DNA from: Pedobacter polysacchareus
GTDB taxonomy: Bacteria > Bacteroidota > Bacteroidia > Sphingobacteriales > Sphingobacteriaceae
Direction: 5' to 3'
NCBI RefSeq assembly: GCF_019802255.1
Contig: NZ_JAHYSS010000004.1
Location: 634,621 to 698,620, forward strand
DNA: 64,000 nt
Shown piece after piece: positions 9,749 to 20,550 of the stretch (position 1 is the first letter of the stretch; every line of letters starts with the position of its first letter). The notes below the pieces were generated by a model. It did no database searches and had not been told where the DNA came from. It saw nothing but the letters and a program-made list of their open reading frames with translations. A program made the position numbers and the translations under genes.

Positions 9749-12700
9749 ATGTCTTACAAAAAGGATAATAAATTAAAAAGCAATTTCACCTCGATCACCA
9801 TTAGTTTGGCATCGCCGGAGGCTATTTTAGAGCGCTCTAGTGGGGAGGTGTTGAAACCTGAGACGATCAATTACCGTACTTACAAACCTGAGCGTGATGG
9901 TTTGTTCTGCGAGCGTATTTTCGGTCCGGTTAAAGATTACGAATGTCATTGCGGTAAATACAAACGTATCCGTTATAAGGGTATTGTATGTGACCGTTGT
10001 GGTGTTGAGGTTACAGAAAAGAAAGTACGTAGAGAGCGTATGGGACACATCAACTTGGTGGTTCCTGTAGCGCATATCTGGTATTTCCGCTCTTTACCAA
10101 ATAAAATTGGATACCTGTTAGGATTGCCTACAAAGAGATTAGATTTGATCATTTACTACGAGCGTTATGTAGTAATTCAAGCTGGTTTCATGGCAGAAGA
10201 AGGTATTCAATATATGGATTTCTTAACTGAAGAGGAATATCTTGATATTCTTGATAAGTTGCCAAAAGAAAACCAATATTTAGACGATAAAGACCCTAAT
10301 AAATTCATCGCCAAAATGGGTGCTGAAGCATTAGAAGATTTATTGAAACGTATTGATTTAGATACTTTATCTTATAACTTACGCCACCAGGCTGCAAACG
10401 AAACTTCTCAGCAACGTAAAAACGAAGCTTTGAAACGTTTACAGGTAGTGGAAGCTTTCCGTGGTGCAAGAACCCGTATTGAGAATAATCCAGAGTGGAT
10501 GATCATCAAGATTGTTCCAGTTATTCCACCGGAATTGCGTCCATTAGTACCGCTAGAAGGTGGTCGTTTTGCGACTTCAGATTTAAATGATCTATACCGT
10601 CGTGTGATTATCCGTAACAATCGTTTGAAACGTTTAATCGAGATCAAAGCGCCGGAAGTAATTTTACGTAACGAAAAACGTATGTTACAAGAAGCGGTGG
10701 ATTCGTTATTTGATAACTCACGTAAAGTAAATGCAGTTAAAACTGAAGGTAACCGTGCTTTAAAATCTCTTTCAGATATCCTGAAAGGTAAACAAGGTCG
10801 TTTCCGTCAGAATTTATTAGGTAAACGTGTGGATTATTCTGCTCGTTCGGTAATTGTTGTAGGTCCAAACCTTAAATTACATGAATGTGGTTTACCTAAA
10901 GATATGGCTGCTGAGCTATTCAAACCGTTTATCATTCGCAAGATGATAGAAAGAGGTATCGTTAAAACAGTAAAATCTGCAAAGAAAATTGTAGACAGAA
11001 AAGACCCATTAGTTTGGGATATTCTGGAGAATGTTTTAAAAGGTCACCCGGTATTACTGAATCGTGCACCAACACTACACAGATTGGGTATCCAGTCTTT
11101 CCAACCTAAATTGGTGGAAGGTAAAGCGATCCAATTACACCCATTAGTATGTACCGCATTTAACGCGGATTTTGACGGTGACCAGATGGCAGTACACTTG
11201 CCATTAGGACATGCCGCAATCTTAGAAGCTCAAGTATTAATGCTTGCTGCCCACAACATTCTAAACCCTGCAAACGGAACGCCGATTACTGTACCTTCAC
11301 AGGATATGGTTTTGGGTCTTTACTATATTACTAAAGGCCGTAGAACAGACGCAGGACGTGTAGTTAACGGACAAGATTTCTCATTCTATTCTCCTGAAGA
11401 AGTAATCATTGCTTACAATGAGAAGAGAATTGATCTTCACGCGTTTATTAAAGTGAAGGTAAATGTGAAATTGGAAGACGGAACTATCGTTAATAAATTG
11501 TTGGATACAACTGTAGGTCGTGTACTATTTAATCAAATGGTTCCGGCAGAAGTTGGTTATATCAATGAACTATTGACTAAGAAATCTCTTAGAGATATCA
11601 TTGGTCACGTAGTAAAAGTTACTGGTATGTCTCGCGCAGCTAGATTCTTAGATGATATCAAAGAATTAGGTTTCCAAATGGCATTCAGAGGAGGTTTATC
11701 ATTTAATTTACAAGATGTAAACATTCCTGTTGAAAAACAAGCGCTATTGGAACAAGCTTCTGCTGAGGTTGAAGAAGTAAGGAATAACTATAACATGGGA
11801 TTCATTACCAACAACGAGCGTTACAACCAAATTATCGATATCTGGACTCGTATTAATAACCGTTTAACATCATTCGTGATGACTCAGTTATCGAGCGATA
11901 ACCAAGGTTTCAACTCAGTTTATATGATGTTGGACTCTGGAGCCCGTGGTTCGAAAGAGCAGATTCGTCAGCTATGTGGTATGCGTGGTTTGATGGCTAA
12001 GCCTCAGAAATCAGGTTCAGGTGGTGAGATTATTGAAAATCCGATTCTATCTAACTTTAAGGAAGGTTTATCGGTATTAGAATACTTTATCTCTACTCAC
12101 GGTGCGCGTAAAGGTCTTGCGGATACGGCGTTAAAAACGGCAGATGCGGGTTACTTGACACGTCGTTTACATGATGTAGCACAGGATATGATCGTTAATG
12201 CAGAAGATTGCGGTACTTTAAGAGGTATGTACACTACTGCATTGAAAGATAATGAAGACATTGTTGAGCCGTTATACGACAGATTATTGGGTCGTATCTC
12301 TCTACATGATGTATTCAATCCTATGAATGGTGAATTGTTAGTTGGAGCCGGAATGGATATTGATGAAGATATTGCGAAAGCAATTGAAGAATCACCATTA
12401 GAAGGTGTTGAAATTCGTTCGGTATTAACCTGCGAAAATAAACGCGGAGTATGTGCGCTTTGTTACGGTCGTAACTTAGCAACTGGTAAACGAGTTCAAA
12501 AAGGTGAAGCTGTCGGTGTAATTGCTGCTCAGTCTATCGGTGAGCCGGGTACACAGTTAACACTTCGTACGTTCCACGTTGGGGGTACTGCATCGAACAT
12601 CGCTGCAGAATCTCAAATCAATGCTAAATTTGATGGTATCATCGAGTTTGAAAATGTTCGTACAGTAGAGAATGATACTGAAGAAGGCGTGAAACAAATT

Positions 12701-14035
12701 GTTTTAGGTCGTTCAGGAGAGTTCAAAATTGTGGAGCCTGGTACAAACAAAGTGATCATGACCAATAACATTCCTTATGGTTCATTCTTATATGTTGAGG
12801 ATGGTGCTAAAATCACTAAAGGTGATAAGATTTGTTCATGGGATCCATATAATGCGGTAATTATCTCTGAGTTCGCTGGTAAAATCGAATTTGATGCTAT
12901 TGTTGAAGGTGTAACCTTCCGTGAAGAGTCAGATGAGCAAACTGGTCACCGTGAGAAAGTAATTATCGATACACGTGATAAAACTAAAAACCCTTCTGTA
13001 CGGGTTGTGGATAAAAAAGGTGAATTGATCAGAGGATATAACATCCCTGTTGGAGCCCACATCGCTATCGATGAAGGTGACGCAGTTAAAACTGGTCAGA
13101 TCCTGGTTAAGATTCCTCGTGCAACTGGTAAAACTAGAGATATCACGGGTGGTTTACCACGTGTAACGGAGCTTTTCGAAGCGCGTAACCCTTCAAACCC
13201 TGCTGTAGTAACAGAGATTGATGGTGTGGTAACCTTAGGTGGCGTTAAACGTGGTAACCGCGAAATGACGATCGAATCTAAAGACGGCGAAGTTAAAAAA
13301 TACCTTGTTCCATTGTCTAAACACATCCTGGTTCAGGATAATGACTTTGTGAAAGCAGGTATGCCTCTGTCTGATGGTTCTATCTCTCCAGCGGATATCT
13401 TAGCGATTAAAGGCCCTGCTGCTGTACAAGAATATCTAGTCAATGGTATCCAAGAGGTTTACCGTTTACAAGGTGTGAAAATCAATGATAAACACTTTGA
13501 GGTGATTGTACACCAGATGATGCAAAAAGTTCATATTGAAGATCCAGGAGATACCACTTTCTTAGAGAATAATCTTGCAGATCGTTGGGACTTCATGATT
13601 GAGAATGACGAGATTTATGACAAGAAAGTTGTTGTAGAAGCTGGTGATTCTAACACCGTGAAACCAGGACAAATCCTTTCTCTACGTAAATTAAGAGATG
13701 AAAATTCTCAATTGAAACGTAAAGATTTGAGACAAATTGAAGTTCGTGATGCAAGACCTGCAACTGCGAGTTCAATGTTACAAGGGATCACACGTGCTTC
13801 ATTAGGAACGAAATCGTTCATCTCTGCAGCATCCTTCCAGGAGACTACAAAAGTGTTAAACGAAGCAGCAATTGCTGGTAAACGTGATAACATGCTTGGA
13901 TTAAAAGAAAACGTAATTGTTGGACACTTAATTCCTTCAGGTACAGGTGTACGTGGATATGAGCGTATCATTGTAGGTTCTCAAGAAGAATACGATAAAT
14001 TATTAGCTTCGAAACAAGAAGAAGTAGATGCTTAA
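9749..14035 (+). CDS. rpoC: DNA-directed RNA polymerase subunit beta'
   Basis: RpoC of 1428 residues. It contains the N-terminal zinc ribbon ([20 protein letters not shown], four Cys near residues 67-85), the catalytic NADFDGDQM motif near residue 473 with its three metal-binding Asp, and the second Cys cluster ([13 protein letters not shown]). It carries the Mg2+ active site and the clamp. It begins with ATG 87 bases after rpoB and ends before a strong terminator at 14053-14090. Confidence 0.98.
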   Translation: MSYKKDNKLKSNFTSITISLASPEAILERSSGEVLKPETINYRTYKPERDGLFCERIFGPVKDYECHCGKYKRIRYKGIVCDRCGVEVTEKKVRRERMGHINLVVPVAHIWYFRSLPNKIGYLLGLPTKRLDLIIYYERYVVIQAGFMAEEGIQYMDFLTEEEYLDILDKLPKENQYLDDKDPNKFIAKMGAEALEDLLKRIDLDTLSYNLRHQAANETSQQRKNEALKRLQVVEAFRGARTRIENNPEWMIIKIVPVIPPELRPLVPLEGGRFATSDLNDLYRRVIIRNNRLKRLIEIKAPEVILRNEKRMLQEAVDSLFDNSRKVNAVKTEGNRALKSLSDILKGKQGRFRQNLLGKRVDYSARSVIVVGPNLKLHECGLPKDMAAELFKPFIIRKMIERGIVKTVKSAKKIVDRKDPLVWDILENVLKGHPVLLNRAPTLHRLGIQSFQPKLVEGKAIQLHPLVCTAFNADFDGDQMAVHLPLGHAAILEAQVLMLAAHNILNPANGTPITVPSQDMVLGLYYITKGRRTDAGRVVNGQDFSFYSPEEVIIAYNEKRIDLHAFIKVKVNVKLEDGTIVNKLLDTTVGRVLFNQMVPAEVGYINELLTKKSLRDIIGHVVKVTGMSRAARFLDDIKELGFQMAFRGGLSFNLQDVNIPVEKQALLEQASAEVEEVRNNYNMGFITNNERYNQIIDIWTRINNRLTSFVMTQLSSDNQGFNSVYMMLDSGARGSKEQIRQLCGMRGLMAKPQKSGSGGEIIENPILSNFKEGLSVLEYFISTHGARKGLADTALKTADAGYLTRRLHDVAQDMIVNAEDCGTLRGMYTTALKDNEDIVEPLYDRLLGRISLHDVFNPMNGELLVGAGMDIDEDIAKAIEESPLEGVEIRSVLTCENKRGVCALCYGRNLATGKRVQKGEAVGVIAAQSIGEPGTQLTLRTFHVGGTASNIAAESQINAKFDGIIEFENVRTVENDTEEGVKQIVLGRSGEFKIVEPGTNKVIMTNNIPYGSFLYVEDGAKITKGDKICSWDPYNAVIISEFAGKIEFDAIVEGVTFREESDEQTGHREKVIIDTRDKTKNPSVRVVDKKGELIRGYNIPVGAHIAIDEGDAVKTGQILVKIPRATGKTRDITGGLPRVTELFEARNPSNPAVVTEIDGVVTLGGVKRGNREMTIESKDGEVKKYLVPLSKHILVQDNDFVKAGMPLSDGSISPADILAIKGPAAVQEYLVNGIQEVYRLQGVKINDKHFEVIVHQMMQKVHIEDPGDTTFLENNLADRWDFMIENDEIYDKKVVVEAGDSNTVKPGQILSLRKLRDENSQLKRKDLRQIEVRDARPATASSMLQGITRASLGTKSFISAASFQETTKVLNEAAIAGKRDNMLGLKENVIVGHLIPSGTGVRGYERIIVGSQEEYDKLLASKQEEVDA

Positions 14036-14052
14036 TATTTAAATATCTTTTC

Positions 14053-14090
14053 AAAAGTCCCCCTTCTGATAAAGTCGGGGGACTTTTTTT
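14053..14090 (+). terminator. Rho-independent terminator after rpoC
   Basis: AAAAGTCCCCC (14053-14063) pairs with GGGGGACTTTT (14077-14087), with a 13-base loop and T7 from 14084. It ends the rpoBC transcript. Confidence 0.9.
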
Positions 14091-14160
14091 ATACGCGATG
14101 GTTTGGAAAATAATTGGCTATCCACTACCTCCATATGGATTAAAGTAATAGTTTTGTGCT

Positions 14161-14475
14161 ATGGAAGAACAGCAAAACGACAACCAATTAAGTATTGAAC
14201 TTTCTGAAGAGATCGCAGAAGGGATTTTTTCTAACCTGGCCATCATCACACATTCCAATACAGAGTTTGTACTGGACTTTATCAGAGTGATGCCTGGGGT
14301 GCCTAAGGCAAGGGTGAAATCAAGAATTATCCTGACACCGGAACATGCTAAAAGGCTAATGGCGGCAATGCAAGATAATCTGGAAAAATATGAAACTGCT
14401 TATGGCAAAATTAAAACGCAGGATGAGCCTCCTGGATTTCCAATGAATTTTGGCGGACCAACTGCTCAGGCTTAA
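14161..14475 (+). CDS. DUF3467 family protein
   Basis: A small protein of 104 residues that matches DUF3467: IELSEEIAEGIFSNLAIITHS, the FVLDFIRVMPG segment (about residues 40-50), and a helix with TPEHAKRLMAAMQDNL. No signal peptide or membrane span, and a Pro/Gly-rich tail. The family is conserved behind rpoC in Bacteroidota, but I know of no established function. It lies beyond the rpoC terminator with 125 bases of upstream sequence, so it may have its own promoter. Its stop overlaps the stop of miaA on the other strand by four bases. Confidence 0.85.
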   Translation: MEEQQNDNQLSIELSEEIAEGIFSNLAIITHSNTEFVLDFIRVMPGVPKARVKSRIILTPEHAKRLMAAMQDNLEKYETAYGKIKTQDEPPGFPMNFGGPTAQA

Positions 14476-15383
14476 GATTTTAATGCATTATTGATATGAA
14501 GGATGACGGCTTTGCTGGCATTGGGTTCAAACCAGGCAGTGTTGTCATCCCTTCTAAACCAGGTCAGCTGGCGTTTCGCAAAGCGTCGTGTGTTTTGCTT
14601 AATTTTATCTACTGCGGCTTCTATCGGGGTAAGACCATCCAGATAGTCGAATAATTCCGAATAACCTACCGTATTTAAGGCATTGTACTTTCTATATTCC
14701 TGAAGCCCTTTTACCTCTTCCAGCAAACCTGAGTCCATCATTTGATCAACTCTATCGTTGATGCGCTGATAGAGCGCTGCACGGTCCATATTTAGCCCTA
14801 TTTTAATGATGTTGAATGGTCTTTGCTTTTTGCTGTTGGTTTGATAGGAGGATAGTTTCTCCCCAGTAGACAGGAAGAATTCCAATCCCCTGACCATTCT
14901 TTGCGGGTTGGCCTGATCTACTTTTTCATAATATTCAGGATCATGGATTTTTAGCTGCTGTTTGATGGATTCAATCCCTTCATTTTCCAGCTGTTGTTTT
15001 AATTGTTCGCGGATGTTGAGGTCTGTATCCGGTAGGTCATCGAGTCCATTGCATACGGCATCAATATATAAACCGGATCCACCAACCATAATCAGCAGAT
15101 CCTGTTTTTTAAAAAGTTCCTCCATCAGCTGTAAGGCTTGTATTTCAAAGTCTCCGGTACTGAATAAGGTGGTTATACTATGGGAGTTAATGAAATGATG
15201 AGGGGCTGCATTTAACTCTTCCTGGGAAGGTTTTGCAGTCCCAATTTCCATCTCCTTAAAGAACTGACGGGAATCTGCCGAAATGATTTCTGTAGAAAAG
15301 TGTCTGGCCAGTTCAATAGCCAATGCCGTTTTTCCGATTCCGGTAGGACCCACAATTACAACTAAGGTTTTATTCAATAGCAT
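14472..15383 (-). CDS. miaA: tRNA dimethylallyltransferase
   Basis: MiaA of 303 residues adds a dimethylallyl group to A37 of tRNAs that read codons starting with U. The P-loop GPTGIGKT (residues 12-19), the DSRQF motif, the GTAKPS segment and the VGGSGLYIDA motif are present, with the tRNA-binding C-terminal region (KQNTRRFAKRQLTWFRRD) complete. It is the last gene of the minus-strand unit that starts with dapD, nine bases after the acidic pRiA4b-like gene. It ends tail to tail with the DUF3467 gene, with a four-base overlap and no visible terminator. Confidence 0.96.
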   Translation of the reverse strand: MLLNKTLVVIVGPTGIGKTALAIELARHFSTEIISADSRQFFKEMEIGTAKPSQEELNAAPHHFINSHSITTLFSTGDFEIQALQLMEELFKKQDLLIMVGGSGLYIDAVCNGLDDLPDTDLNIREQLKQQLENEGIESIKQQLKIHDPEYYEKVDQANPQRMVRGLEFFLSTGEKLSSYQTNSKKQRPFNIIKIGLNMDRAALYQRINDRVDQMMDSGLLEEVKGLQEYRKYNALNTVGYSELFDYLDGLTPIEAAVDKIKQNTRRFAKRQLTWFRRDDNTAWFEPNASKAVILHINNALKS

Positions 15384-15392
15384 GATCGAATA

Positions 15393-16055
15393 CTAGTAAT
15401 CGTCGTCTTTACCACCGTACTCATCATCTTCATAGCTGTCTTCGTCGCTGCCATACTCATCAGCATCAGCCGAATCTTCATCAGCATCGTCATCGATCGT
15501 TTTTTCTTCCGTATTGATGCCTCTTCCGTCCATGGCTGCTAATTCTTCCGTATCGCCAGGAACAAAATCCAGCTCATTTAAGAAGTCGAATTCAGAAGAC
15601 GCCTCGTTTGAGGATACTGCAACTGCGTTGAAATTGTCTTTATCAATGATTTTAGGCGCTTCTCCAACACTTTTAACCAATACAGGATACTCAAGGTTCG
15701 GATCAGTTTCAAGAATGATCTTGATCAATTCTACATGAAAATCAAACGGACGATCGAAGTTGTAGATATAATAGAATTTCTGGTGCGGATCTTCAATGAA
15801 GCTGCTCAGTTTAGCTTTTTCCATTAAAGTTACCCCTCTATCTGTTTTACGTTGATTTGGCAGGTAGGCAATTTCGTCTCCTTTGATCCAATGATCAGTA
15901 CTCACATAAAAAGAAGAGGATTTTTCAGCAGAATATCCTGTTGAGCGATGTATCGCACGATGTAAATCTTCAAATGTCTGGTTTGGTTTGATATCGATTT
16001 CCCTAACTACCTCATCGAAATCCTCGAAACTTATTCTAAATCTATAAATTGCCAT
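15393..16055 (-). CDS. pRiA4b ORF3-like domain protein with acidic tail
   Basis: A protein of 220 residues. The first 130 or so (YRFRISFEDFDEVVREIDI, FEDLHRAIHRSTGY, FYYIYNFDRPFDFHVELI) match the fold called plasmid pRiA4b ORF3-like (IS1096 passenger-like), whose biochemical role is not known. From about residue 165 the protein becomes very acidic, and its last 35 residues are almost all D, E, S, G and Y, probably disordered. No signal peptide. It sits between cca and miaA, so a link to RNA metabolism is possible but unproven. The family name comes from a plasmid, but nothing here suggests mobility. Confidence 0.8.
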   Translation of the reverse strand: MAIYRFRISFEDFDEVVREIDIKPNQTFEDLHRAIHRSTGYSAEKSSSFYVSTDHWIKGDEIAYLPNQRKTDRGVTLMEKAKLSSFIEDPHQKFYYIYNFDRPFDFHVELIKIILETDPNLEYPVLVKSVGEAPKIIDKDNFNAVAVSSNEASSEFDFLNELDFVPGDTEELAAMDGRGINTEEKTIDDDADEDSADADEYGSDEDSYEDDEYGGKDDDY

Positions 16056-16105
16056 CTGAGCTTTTTTTCTAGCTATAAAATTATAAAATATTATTGTACT
16101 TTGTA

Positions 16106-17512
16106 TTAGTGCTTTACGGGCTGAAGACCAAATTCTTTGGCTTTTTCCAGCATAAACTGTAAGGCCTCGTCATAGTCATTTTTGATCTCACCTTCCAGAA
16201 TTGCTTCACGGATAGCATTTTTGATCAGCCCCACTTCTTTGCCTGCGCTTAAACCAAAGATCTCCATAATGTGGGTACCTGTGATTGGTGGCTGCCAGTT
16301 TCTTACTTTGTCGCGTTCTTCCACGTCTTTAAGCTTCTGTTTAACCAGCTCAAAGTTATTGCGGTACTTTTTTACTTTGTACTCGTTTTTAGTGGTGACA
16401 TCTGCATTGCAGAGCATCATCAGACTCTCTATATCTTCACCGGCATCGAATAATAACCTCCTGACTGCCGAATCTGTAACCACTTCCTGCGCCAGAACAA
16501 TAGGTCTGAGGTGAAGCTGTACCAATTTCTGGACCAATTTCATCTTCTCATTTAATGGAAGTTTCAATTGATTAAAAATCTGAGGTACCATTCTTGCACC
16601 TTTATCTTCATGACCATGAAAAGTCCAGCCATGTCCTTCTTCAAAACGCTTGGTTGCTGGTTTGGCAATGTCATGAAGAATGGCCGCCCAACGAAGCCAA
16701 AGGTCGTCGGTCGCCTCACAAATATTATCAAGAACCTGCAAGGTATGATAAAAATTATCTTTATGCCCTTTTCCATTAATGATCTCCACACCGTAAAGGT
16801 TGGCCATTTGTGGAAATACCAGGTGTAAAAGACCGGTATCAAACAGGTATTTAAAACCTATAGAGGGTGTTTTAGAAAGAATAATTTTGTTGAGTTCATC
16901 AGTAATGCGCTCTTTTGATACGATACTGATTCTTTCTTTCTGTTTTTTAATGGCATTGATGGCACTTTCGTCTATGCTGAACTCTAATTGGGTGGCAAAG
17001 CGAATGGCCCTCATCATCCTCAATGGATCATCTGAAAAAGTAAGCTCAGGATCAAGGGGTGTTCTGATGAGTTTTTGCTCCAGGTCGTTAATTCCGTTAA
17101 ATGGATCAACAAGCTGTGCATAATTTTCTTTATTCAGGGAGATGGCCAGGGCATTGATGGTGAAATCTCTTCTCAGCTGGTCGTCTTTGATGGTACCGTT
17201 TTCTACGATAGGCTTGCGGGAATCTGCACGGTAGGACTCTTTTCGGGCCCCAACAAATTCTATTTCCAGATCACGGGTTTTTAACATGGCAGTGCCGAAG
17301 TTTTTAAACACCGCAACCTTGGTTTTGAGTTGTTTACCTACTAATTCAGCAAACTCAATTCCATTCCCCAGCACCACAATATCGATGTCTTTAGAGGGTC
17401 TTTTTAAGAAAATATCGCGCACATACCCACCTATTACGTATGCTTCAATCTGATGTGTTTGAGCAATATCGGCAAGGACTTTAAATATTGGATTTTGTAA
17501 ATGTTTTTCCAT
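16106..17512 (-). CDS. cca: CCA tRNA nucleotidyltransferase / poly(A) polymerase family with HD domain
   Basis: A protein of 468 residues. The class II nucleotidyltransferase head shows GGYVRD (residues 28-33) and KDIDIVV with the two catalytic Asp, then [21 protein letters not shown] and the neck helices. A C-terminal HD phosphohydrolase domain follows (ILHDIAKP, and HGHEDKGA). It adds CCA to tRNA 3' ends. This is consistent with the tRNA genes here, none of which encodes CCA. The HD domain suggests a phosphatase or phosphodiesterase activity as in E. coli Cca. A -7 box (17523-17530) precedes it within the operon. Confidence 0.93.
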   Translation of the reverse strand: MEKHLQNPIFKVLADIAQTHQIEAYVIGGYVRDIFLKRPSKDIDIVVLGNGIEFAELVGKQLKTKVAVFKNFGTAMLKTRDLEIEFVGARKESYRADSRKPIVENGTIKDDQLRRDFTINALAISLNKENYAQLVDPFNGINDLEQKLIRTPLDPELTFSDDPLRMMRAIRFATQLEFSIDESAINAIKKQKERISIVSKERITDELNKIILSKTPSIGFKYLFDTGLLHLVFPQMANLYGVEIINGKGHKDNFYHTLQVLDNICEATDDLWLRWAAILHDIAKPATKRFEEGHGWTFHGHEDKGARMVPQIFNQLKLPLNEKMKLVQKLVQLHLRPIVLAQEVVTDSAVRRLLFDAGEDIESLMMLCNADVTTKNEYKVKKYRNNFELVKQKLKDVEERDKVRNWQPPITGTHIMEIFGLSAGKEVGLIKNAIREAILEGEIKNDYDEALQFMLEKAKEFGLQPVKH

Positions 17513-17522
17513 TAATGAGTTA

Positions 17523-17530
17523 CAAAAGTA
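17523..17530 (-). promoter_or_regulatory. Candidate -7 promoter box for cca
   Basis: On the minus strand this reads TACTTTTG, a full match to TAnnTTTG, ten bases before the cca ATG. No clear TTG is found at the right distance upstream, so this could be an internal promoter of the dapD-miaA unit or chance. Confidence 0.4.
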
Positions 17531-17537
17531 ATAAAAC

Positions 17538-18104
17538 TTACTTTCTAATAAAGGAAAATTGACCTCCGGGAGCTAATTTCATAATGGTAGAAGGTTTCTT
17601 TGGAGTCTGCAGTGCTTGTTCCCAATCAACTACGTAATCTACTGCCGCTTTTATTTCTTCTGAAATCTCATCAAAGATCAGTGGAGAGGGTTCACCAGAT
17701 TTATTCGCAGAAGTGGAAGTGATCGGTTTCCGGAACCGTTGAATGAGCTCCTTACAGAAATCATGCTTTACAATTCTAATCCCTACGCTGCCATCTTCAT
17801 TGATCACGTTTTTAGCCAGGTTTTTTGCACCTGAGAAAATGATCGTCAATGGGTTTTCCGCGTATTCAATTAAGTCGTAAGCGACTTCAGGAATTTCAGT
17901 TACGTAACTTTGGAGTTTAGAATCATTGTCGAGCAAGACGATAAAGCTTTTATCCGCGCTGCGTTGTTTAATGTCATTTATTCTGGCTACTGCTGCTTCA
18001 TTTGTAGCATCACACCCTAATCCCCAAACTGTGTCTGTAGGATAAAGAATCACCCCTCCGTCTTTTAATACCTGAAGGGTTTTTTCAATTTCTGTTCTAA
18101 GCAT
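17538..18104 (-). CDS. Threonylcarbamoyl-AMP synthase family (Sua5/YciO/YrdC)
   Basis: A protein of 188 residues made of a single YrdC domain. [18 protein letters not shown] (residues 15-32) and [13 protein letters not shown] form the nucleotide and bicarbonate site, and [13 protein letters not shown] lies near residue 130. Such enzymes make threonylcarbamoyl-AMP from Thr, bicarbonate and ATP for t6A37 of tRNA. With miaA and cca this makes a third tRNA-maturation gene in the same unit. It lacks the Sua5 C-terminal domain. A TsaC role is likely, but a YciO-like paralogue cannot be excluded. Confidence 0.9.
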   Translation of the reverse strand: MLRTEIEKTLQVLKDGGVILYPTDTVWGLGCDATNEAAVARINDIKQRSADKSFIVLLDNDSKLQSYVTEIPEVAYDLIEYAENPLTIIFSGAKNLAKNVINEDGSVGIRIVKHDFCKELIQRFRKPITSTSANKSGEPSPLIFDEISEEIKAAVDYVVDWEQALQTPKKPSTIMKLAPGGQFSFIRK

Positions 18105-18110
18105 AACCTG

Positions 18111-19238
18111 TTATTTCTGGTGATTGGAAAGTACCTGGGTATAAATTTTAATCATTTCCTCGGTGAGGACCCGGGTATCAAATTTTTTAACATATTCCAG
18201 CCCTTTTGCTGTCATCTTTTTGGCGAGAGCAGAGCTGTTTAATACTTTGTTTATGGCATTGGAGAGTCCCTGATGGTCATAAGGAGCCACATACAAGCTG
18301 TTTTCGCCTCCGGCTTCTTCTAAACAGGAACCTGTTGCTGCAATGACCGGAACACCGGAATATAAAGCTTCAATGATAGGAATACCAAATCCTTCATATA
18401 ATGATGGATACACAAAGGCATTAGCCATTTGATAAATGGAAGGTAAGTCCTCAAAAGGTACATTCTGTAAAAAAGTGACTCTGGACTTTAGTCCTAATGC
18501 CTCAATTTCTTTGTTAACCAGCTCTTTATAAGCTGTTTTTTTTCCAACAACAACGAGCTGATAATCGGGATGAATTTCTGGCAATGCTTTGATCAGCGTC
18601 AGCAGATTTTTCCGGTTTTCGATCGTTCCTACATTCAGAATATATTTTTCTGGTAACTGGTGTTTATCCCTGACTTCCTGTTTTTTCTTTTGATCGGTTG
18701 TAGATTTGAAACTGTCGTCGCAGCTTTGGTAAACGACCTCGATTTTATCAGGATCGGTATGGAAAAAATGGACAAGGTCTCTTTTTGTACATTCACTGAT
18801 GGCGATGATTTTGTCTGCATGCTTGCAGGCATAGCGGAATTTCAGCTGATAAATGAATCGATCGATCCTGCCGTAATATTGAGGGAACCTGAGGAAAATC
18901 AGGTCATGTATTGTGACTACACTTGCAATTCCTGAATCCTGAATACCCAGGGGGATCTCATGGCTCAAGCCATGAAATAAGTCAATCTGATCTTTTAGTA
19001 ATTGTTTTTTGATTCCTGAAGTTCTCCAGAACCATCCCGGACGATCAGGAAGCTCGGTTTTAATCCCCTTAATTTTTAAAAACCGGGAAATCTGAGCATG
19101 ATCCTTTACTTTGGGTGTATAAACAAAGTATTGGTTTTGAGGGAAAAATTCTGCCAGGTGGGTAACTAAAGACCTGCTGTAATTCCCCAGTCCTGTTAAA
19201 TTATTCGCTGCCCTCTTTCCGTCAAAACCAATCTTCAT
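18111..19238 (-). CDS. Glycosyltransferase, GT-B fold, family 4 type
   Basis: A protein of 375 residues. The N-terminal MKIGFDGKRAANNLTGLGNYS is typical of GT4 enzymes. The C-terminal donor half has KYILNVGTIENRKN, then the EGFGIPIIEALYSGVPVIAA motif (around residue 285) with the two conserved Glu that hold the nucleotide sugar. No membrane span. The sugar and acceptor are unknown, with polysaccharide or lipid glycosylation as the usual role. It is packed between dapD (four bases) and the tsaC-like gene (six bases), so it is co-transcribed, although its function is not obviously linked. Confidence 0.88.
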   Translation of the reverse strand: MKIGFDGKRAANNLTGLGNYSRSLVTHLAEFFPQNQYFVYTPKVKDHAQISRFLKIKGIKTELPDRPGWFWRTSGIKKQLLKDQIDLFHGLSHEIPLGIQDSGIASVVTIHDLIFLRFPQYYGRIDRFIYQLKFRYACKHADKIIAISECTKRDLVHFFHTDPDKIEVVYQSCDDSFKSTTDQKKKQEVRDKHQLPEKYILNVGTIENRKNLLTLIKALPEIHPDYQLVVVGKKTAYKELVNKEIEALGLKSRVTFLQNVPFEDLPSIYQMANAFVYPSLYEGFGIPIIEALYSGVPVIAATGSCLEEAGGENSLYVAPYDHQGLSNAINKVLNSSALAKKMTAKGLEYVKKFDTRVLTEEMIKIYTQVLSNHQK

Positions 19239-19242
19239 TATA

Positions 19243-20061
19243 TTATACTGCTACATTATTTTCTCTCAATGCATCATTTAGAGAAGTCTTTTTATCTGTA
19301 GATTCTTTACGCTGACCAATGATCAATGCACATGGAACCTGGAATTCGCCAGCAGGGAATTTCTTCGCATAGCTTCCTGGAATAACCACTGAACGTGCAG
19401 GAACGATACCTTTATATTCAACTGGTGTGCTTCCTGTAACGTCGATGATTTTTGTAGAGGCAGTTAAAACTACGTTTGCACCTAGTACCGCTTCTCTTTC
19501 CACACGAACACCTTCCACAACGATCGCTCTTGACCCAATGAAAACATTGTCTTCAATGATGACCGGAGCAGCTTGAATTGGCTCTAATACACCGCCAATA
19601 CCCACACCACCACTCAAGTGAACGTGTTTACCGATCTGTGCACAGGAACCTACAGTAGCCCATGTATCTACCATGGTACCTTCGTCAACGTAAGCACCGA
19701 TATTTACATAAGAAGGCATCATGATCACACCTTTGGCCAAATATGCGCCATAACGTGCAATACCATGAGGTACTACTCTTACACCTAATTCTTTATAATT
19801 GGTTTTCAATTTCATTTTATCATGAAATACGAAAGGACCAACTTCAATTTCTTTCATTTCTCTGATTGGAAAATAAAGGATTACTGCCTTTTTGATCCAT
19901 TCATTCACAGCCCACGAGTTCAGTACTGGTTCAGCAACGCGCAATTCACCTTTATCAAGTTGCATAATTACCGTTTCTATTGCCTCGCAATATTCACTAT
20001 ATCCTAATAAAGTTCTGTCTTCCCAAGCGGCTTCTACTAACTTTTTTAATTGTGCTATCAT
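19243..20061 (-). CDS. dapD: 2,3,4,5-tetrahydropyridine-2,6-dicarboxylate N-succinyltransferase
   Basis: DapD of 272 residues converts tetrahydrodipicolinate and succinyl-CoA to N-succinyl-2-amino-6-oxopimelate on the way to diaminopimelate and lysine. An N-terminal helical domain is followed by a left-handed beta helix of hexapeptide repeats (about residues 100-220, with GAYVDEGTMVDTWATVG and GVGIGGVLEP), as in known DapD trimers. First gene of the minus-strand unit. Divergent from the S4-domain gene at 20140, with 78 bases between them. Confidence 0.95.
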   Translation of the reverse strand: MIAQLKKLVEAAWEDRTLLGYSEYCEAIETVIMQLDKGELRVAEPVLNSWAVNEWIKKAVILYFPIREMKEIEVGPFVFHDKMKLKTNYKELGVRVVPHGIARYGAYLAKGVIMMPSYVNIGAYVDEGTMVDTWATVGSCAQIGKHVHLSGGVGIGGVLEPIQAAPVIIEDNVFIGSRAIVVEGVRVEREAVLGANVVLTASTKIIDVTGSTPVEYKGIVPARSVVIPGSYAKKFPAGEFQVPCALIIGQRKESTDKKTSLNDALRENNVAV

Positions 20062-20124
20062 GTTTTAAGTTATTTTTTGACAAAATAAATCAATTTTATG
20101 TATAGACCATTGTTTTCTATAATG

Positions 20125-20132
20125 TATTTTTG
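20125..20132 (+). promoter_or_regulatory. Candidate -7 promoter box for the S4-domain gene
   Basis: TATTTTTG, an exact TAnnTTTG match, ends seven bases before the ATG at 20140, which predicts an almost leaderless mRNA. The -33 TTG is not well placed (the nearest is 12 bases upstream). Confidence 0.45.
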
Positions 20133-20139
20133 ATTTTTT

Positions 20140-20544
20140 ATGGCAGAGCAAGAAAAATTACGGATAGATAAGTACTTATGGGCAATTAGATTATTTAAGA
20201 CCAGGAGTTTGGCGACAGAGGCTTGTAAAGCGGGTCGGGTGAAATTCAATGGGAATAATCTTAAAGCTTCTGCAATAGTCAAACCTGGTGATGTGTACCA
20301 GGTATCCAAAGGAATAGAAAAGAAAGTAATTGAAGTGGTGGAGCTGCTTTACAATAGGGTAGAGGCTAAAATTGCGGTTACTAAATATAAAGACATTACG
20401 CCTCTGGAGGAGACCCAGGGTTATAAATCTATGTTCCATTCACCGGTATTGATTAGAGATCGTGGTGCAGGCAGACCAACAAAGAAGGACCGTAGAGAAA
20501 TCGACGACCTGACTGGTGGTCTTTTTGAGGAAGAAGAAAAGTAA
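20140..20544 (+). CDS. S4 RNA-binding domain protein, Hsp15 (HslR)-like
   Basis: A protein of 134 residues. An N-terminal S4 domain (LRIDKYLWAIRLFKTRSLATEACKAGRV, residues 7-34) is followed by a basic linker and a C-terminal tail (DRGAGRPTKKDRREIDDLTG) that matches Hsp15. HslR binds free 50S subunits carrying a stalled peptidyl-tRNA after heat shock. It ends head on against the EcsC-family gene with six bases between stops. HslR is likely, although other S4-domain proteins share the first half. Confidence 0.85.
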   Translation: MAEQEKLRIDKYLWAIRLFKTRSLATEACKAGRVKFNGNNLKASAIVKPGDVYQVSKGIEKKVIEVVELLYNRVEAKIAVTKYKDITPLEETQGYKSMFHSPVLIRDRGAGRPTKKDRREIDDLTGGLFEEEEK

Positions 20545-20550
20545 TTGCTG

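Noticed and set aside
16564-16842. Reading frames of 60-92 codons on both strands within cca
   Set aside because: They lie wholly inside the cca coding region, with no promoter or family resemblance. The cca frame carries intact motifs across the same bases.
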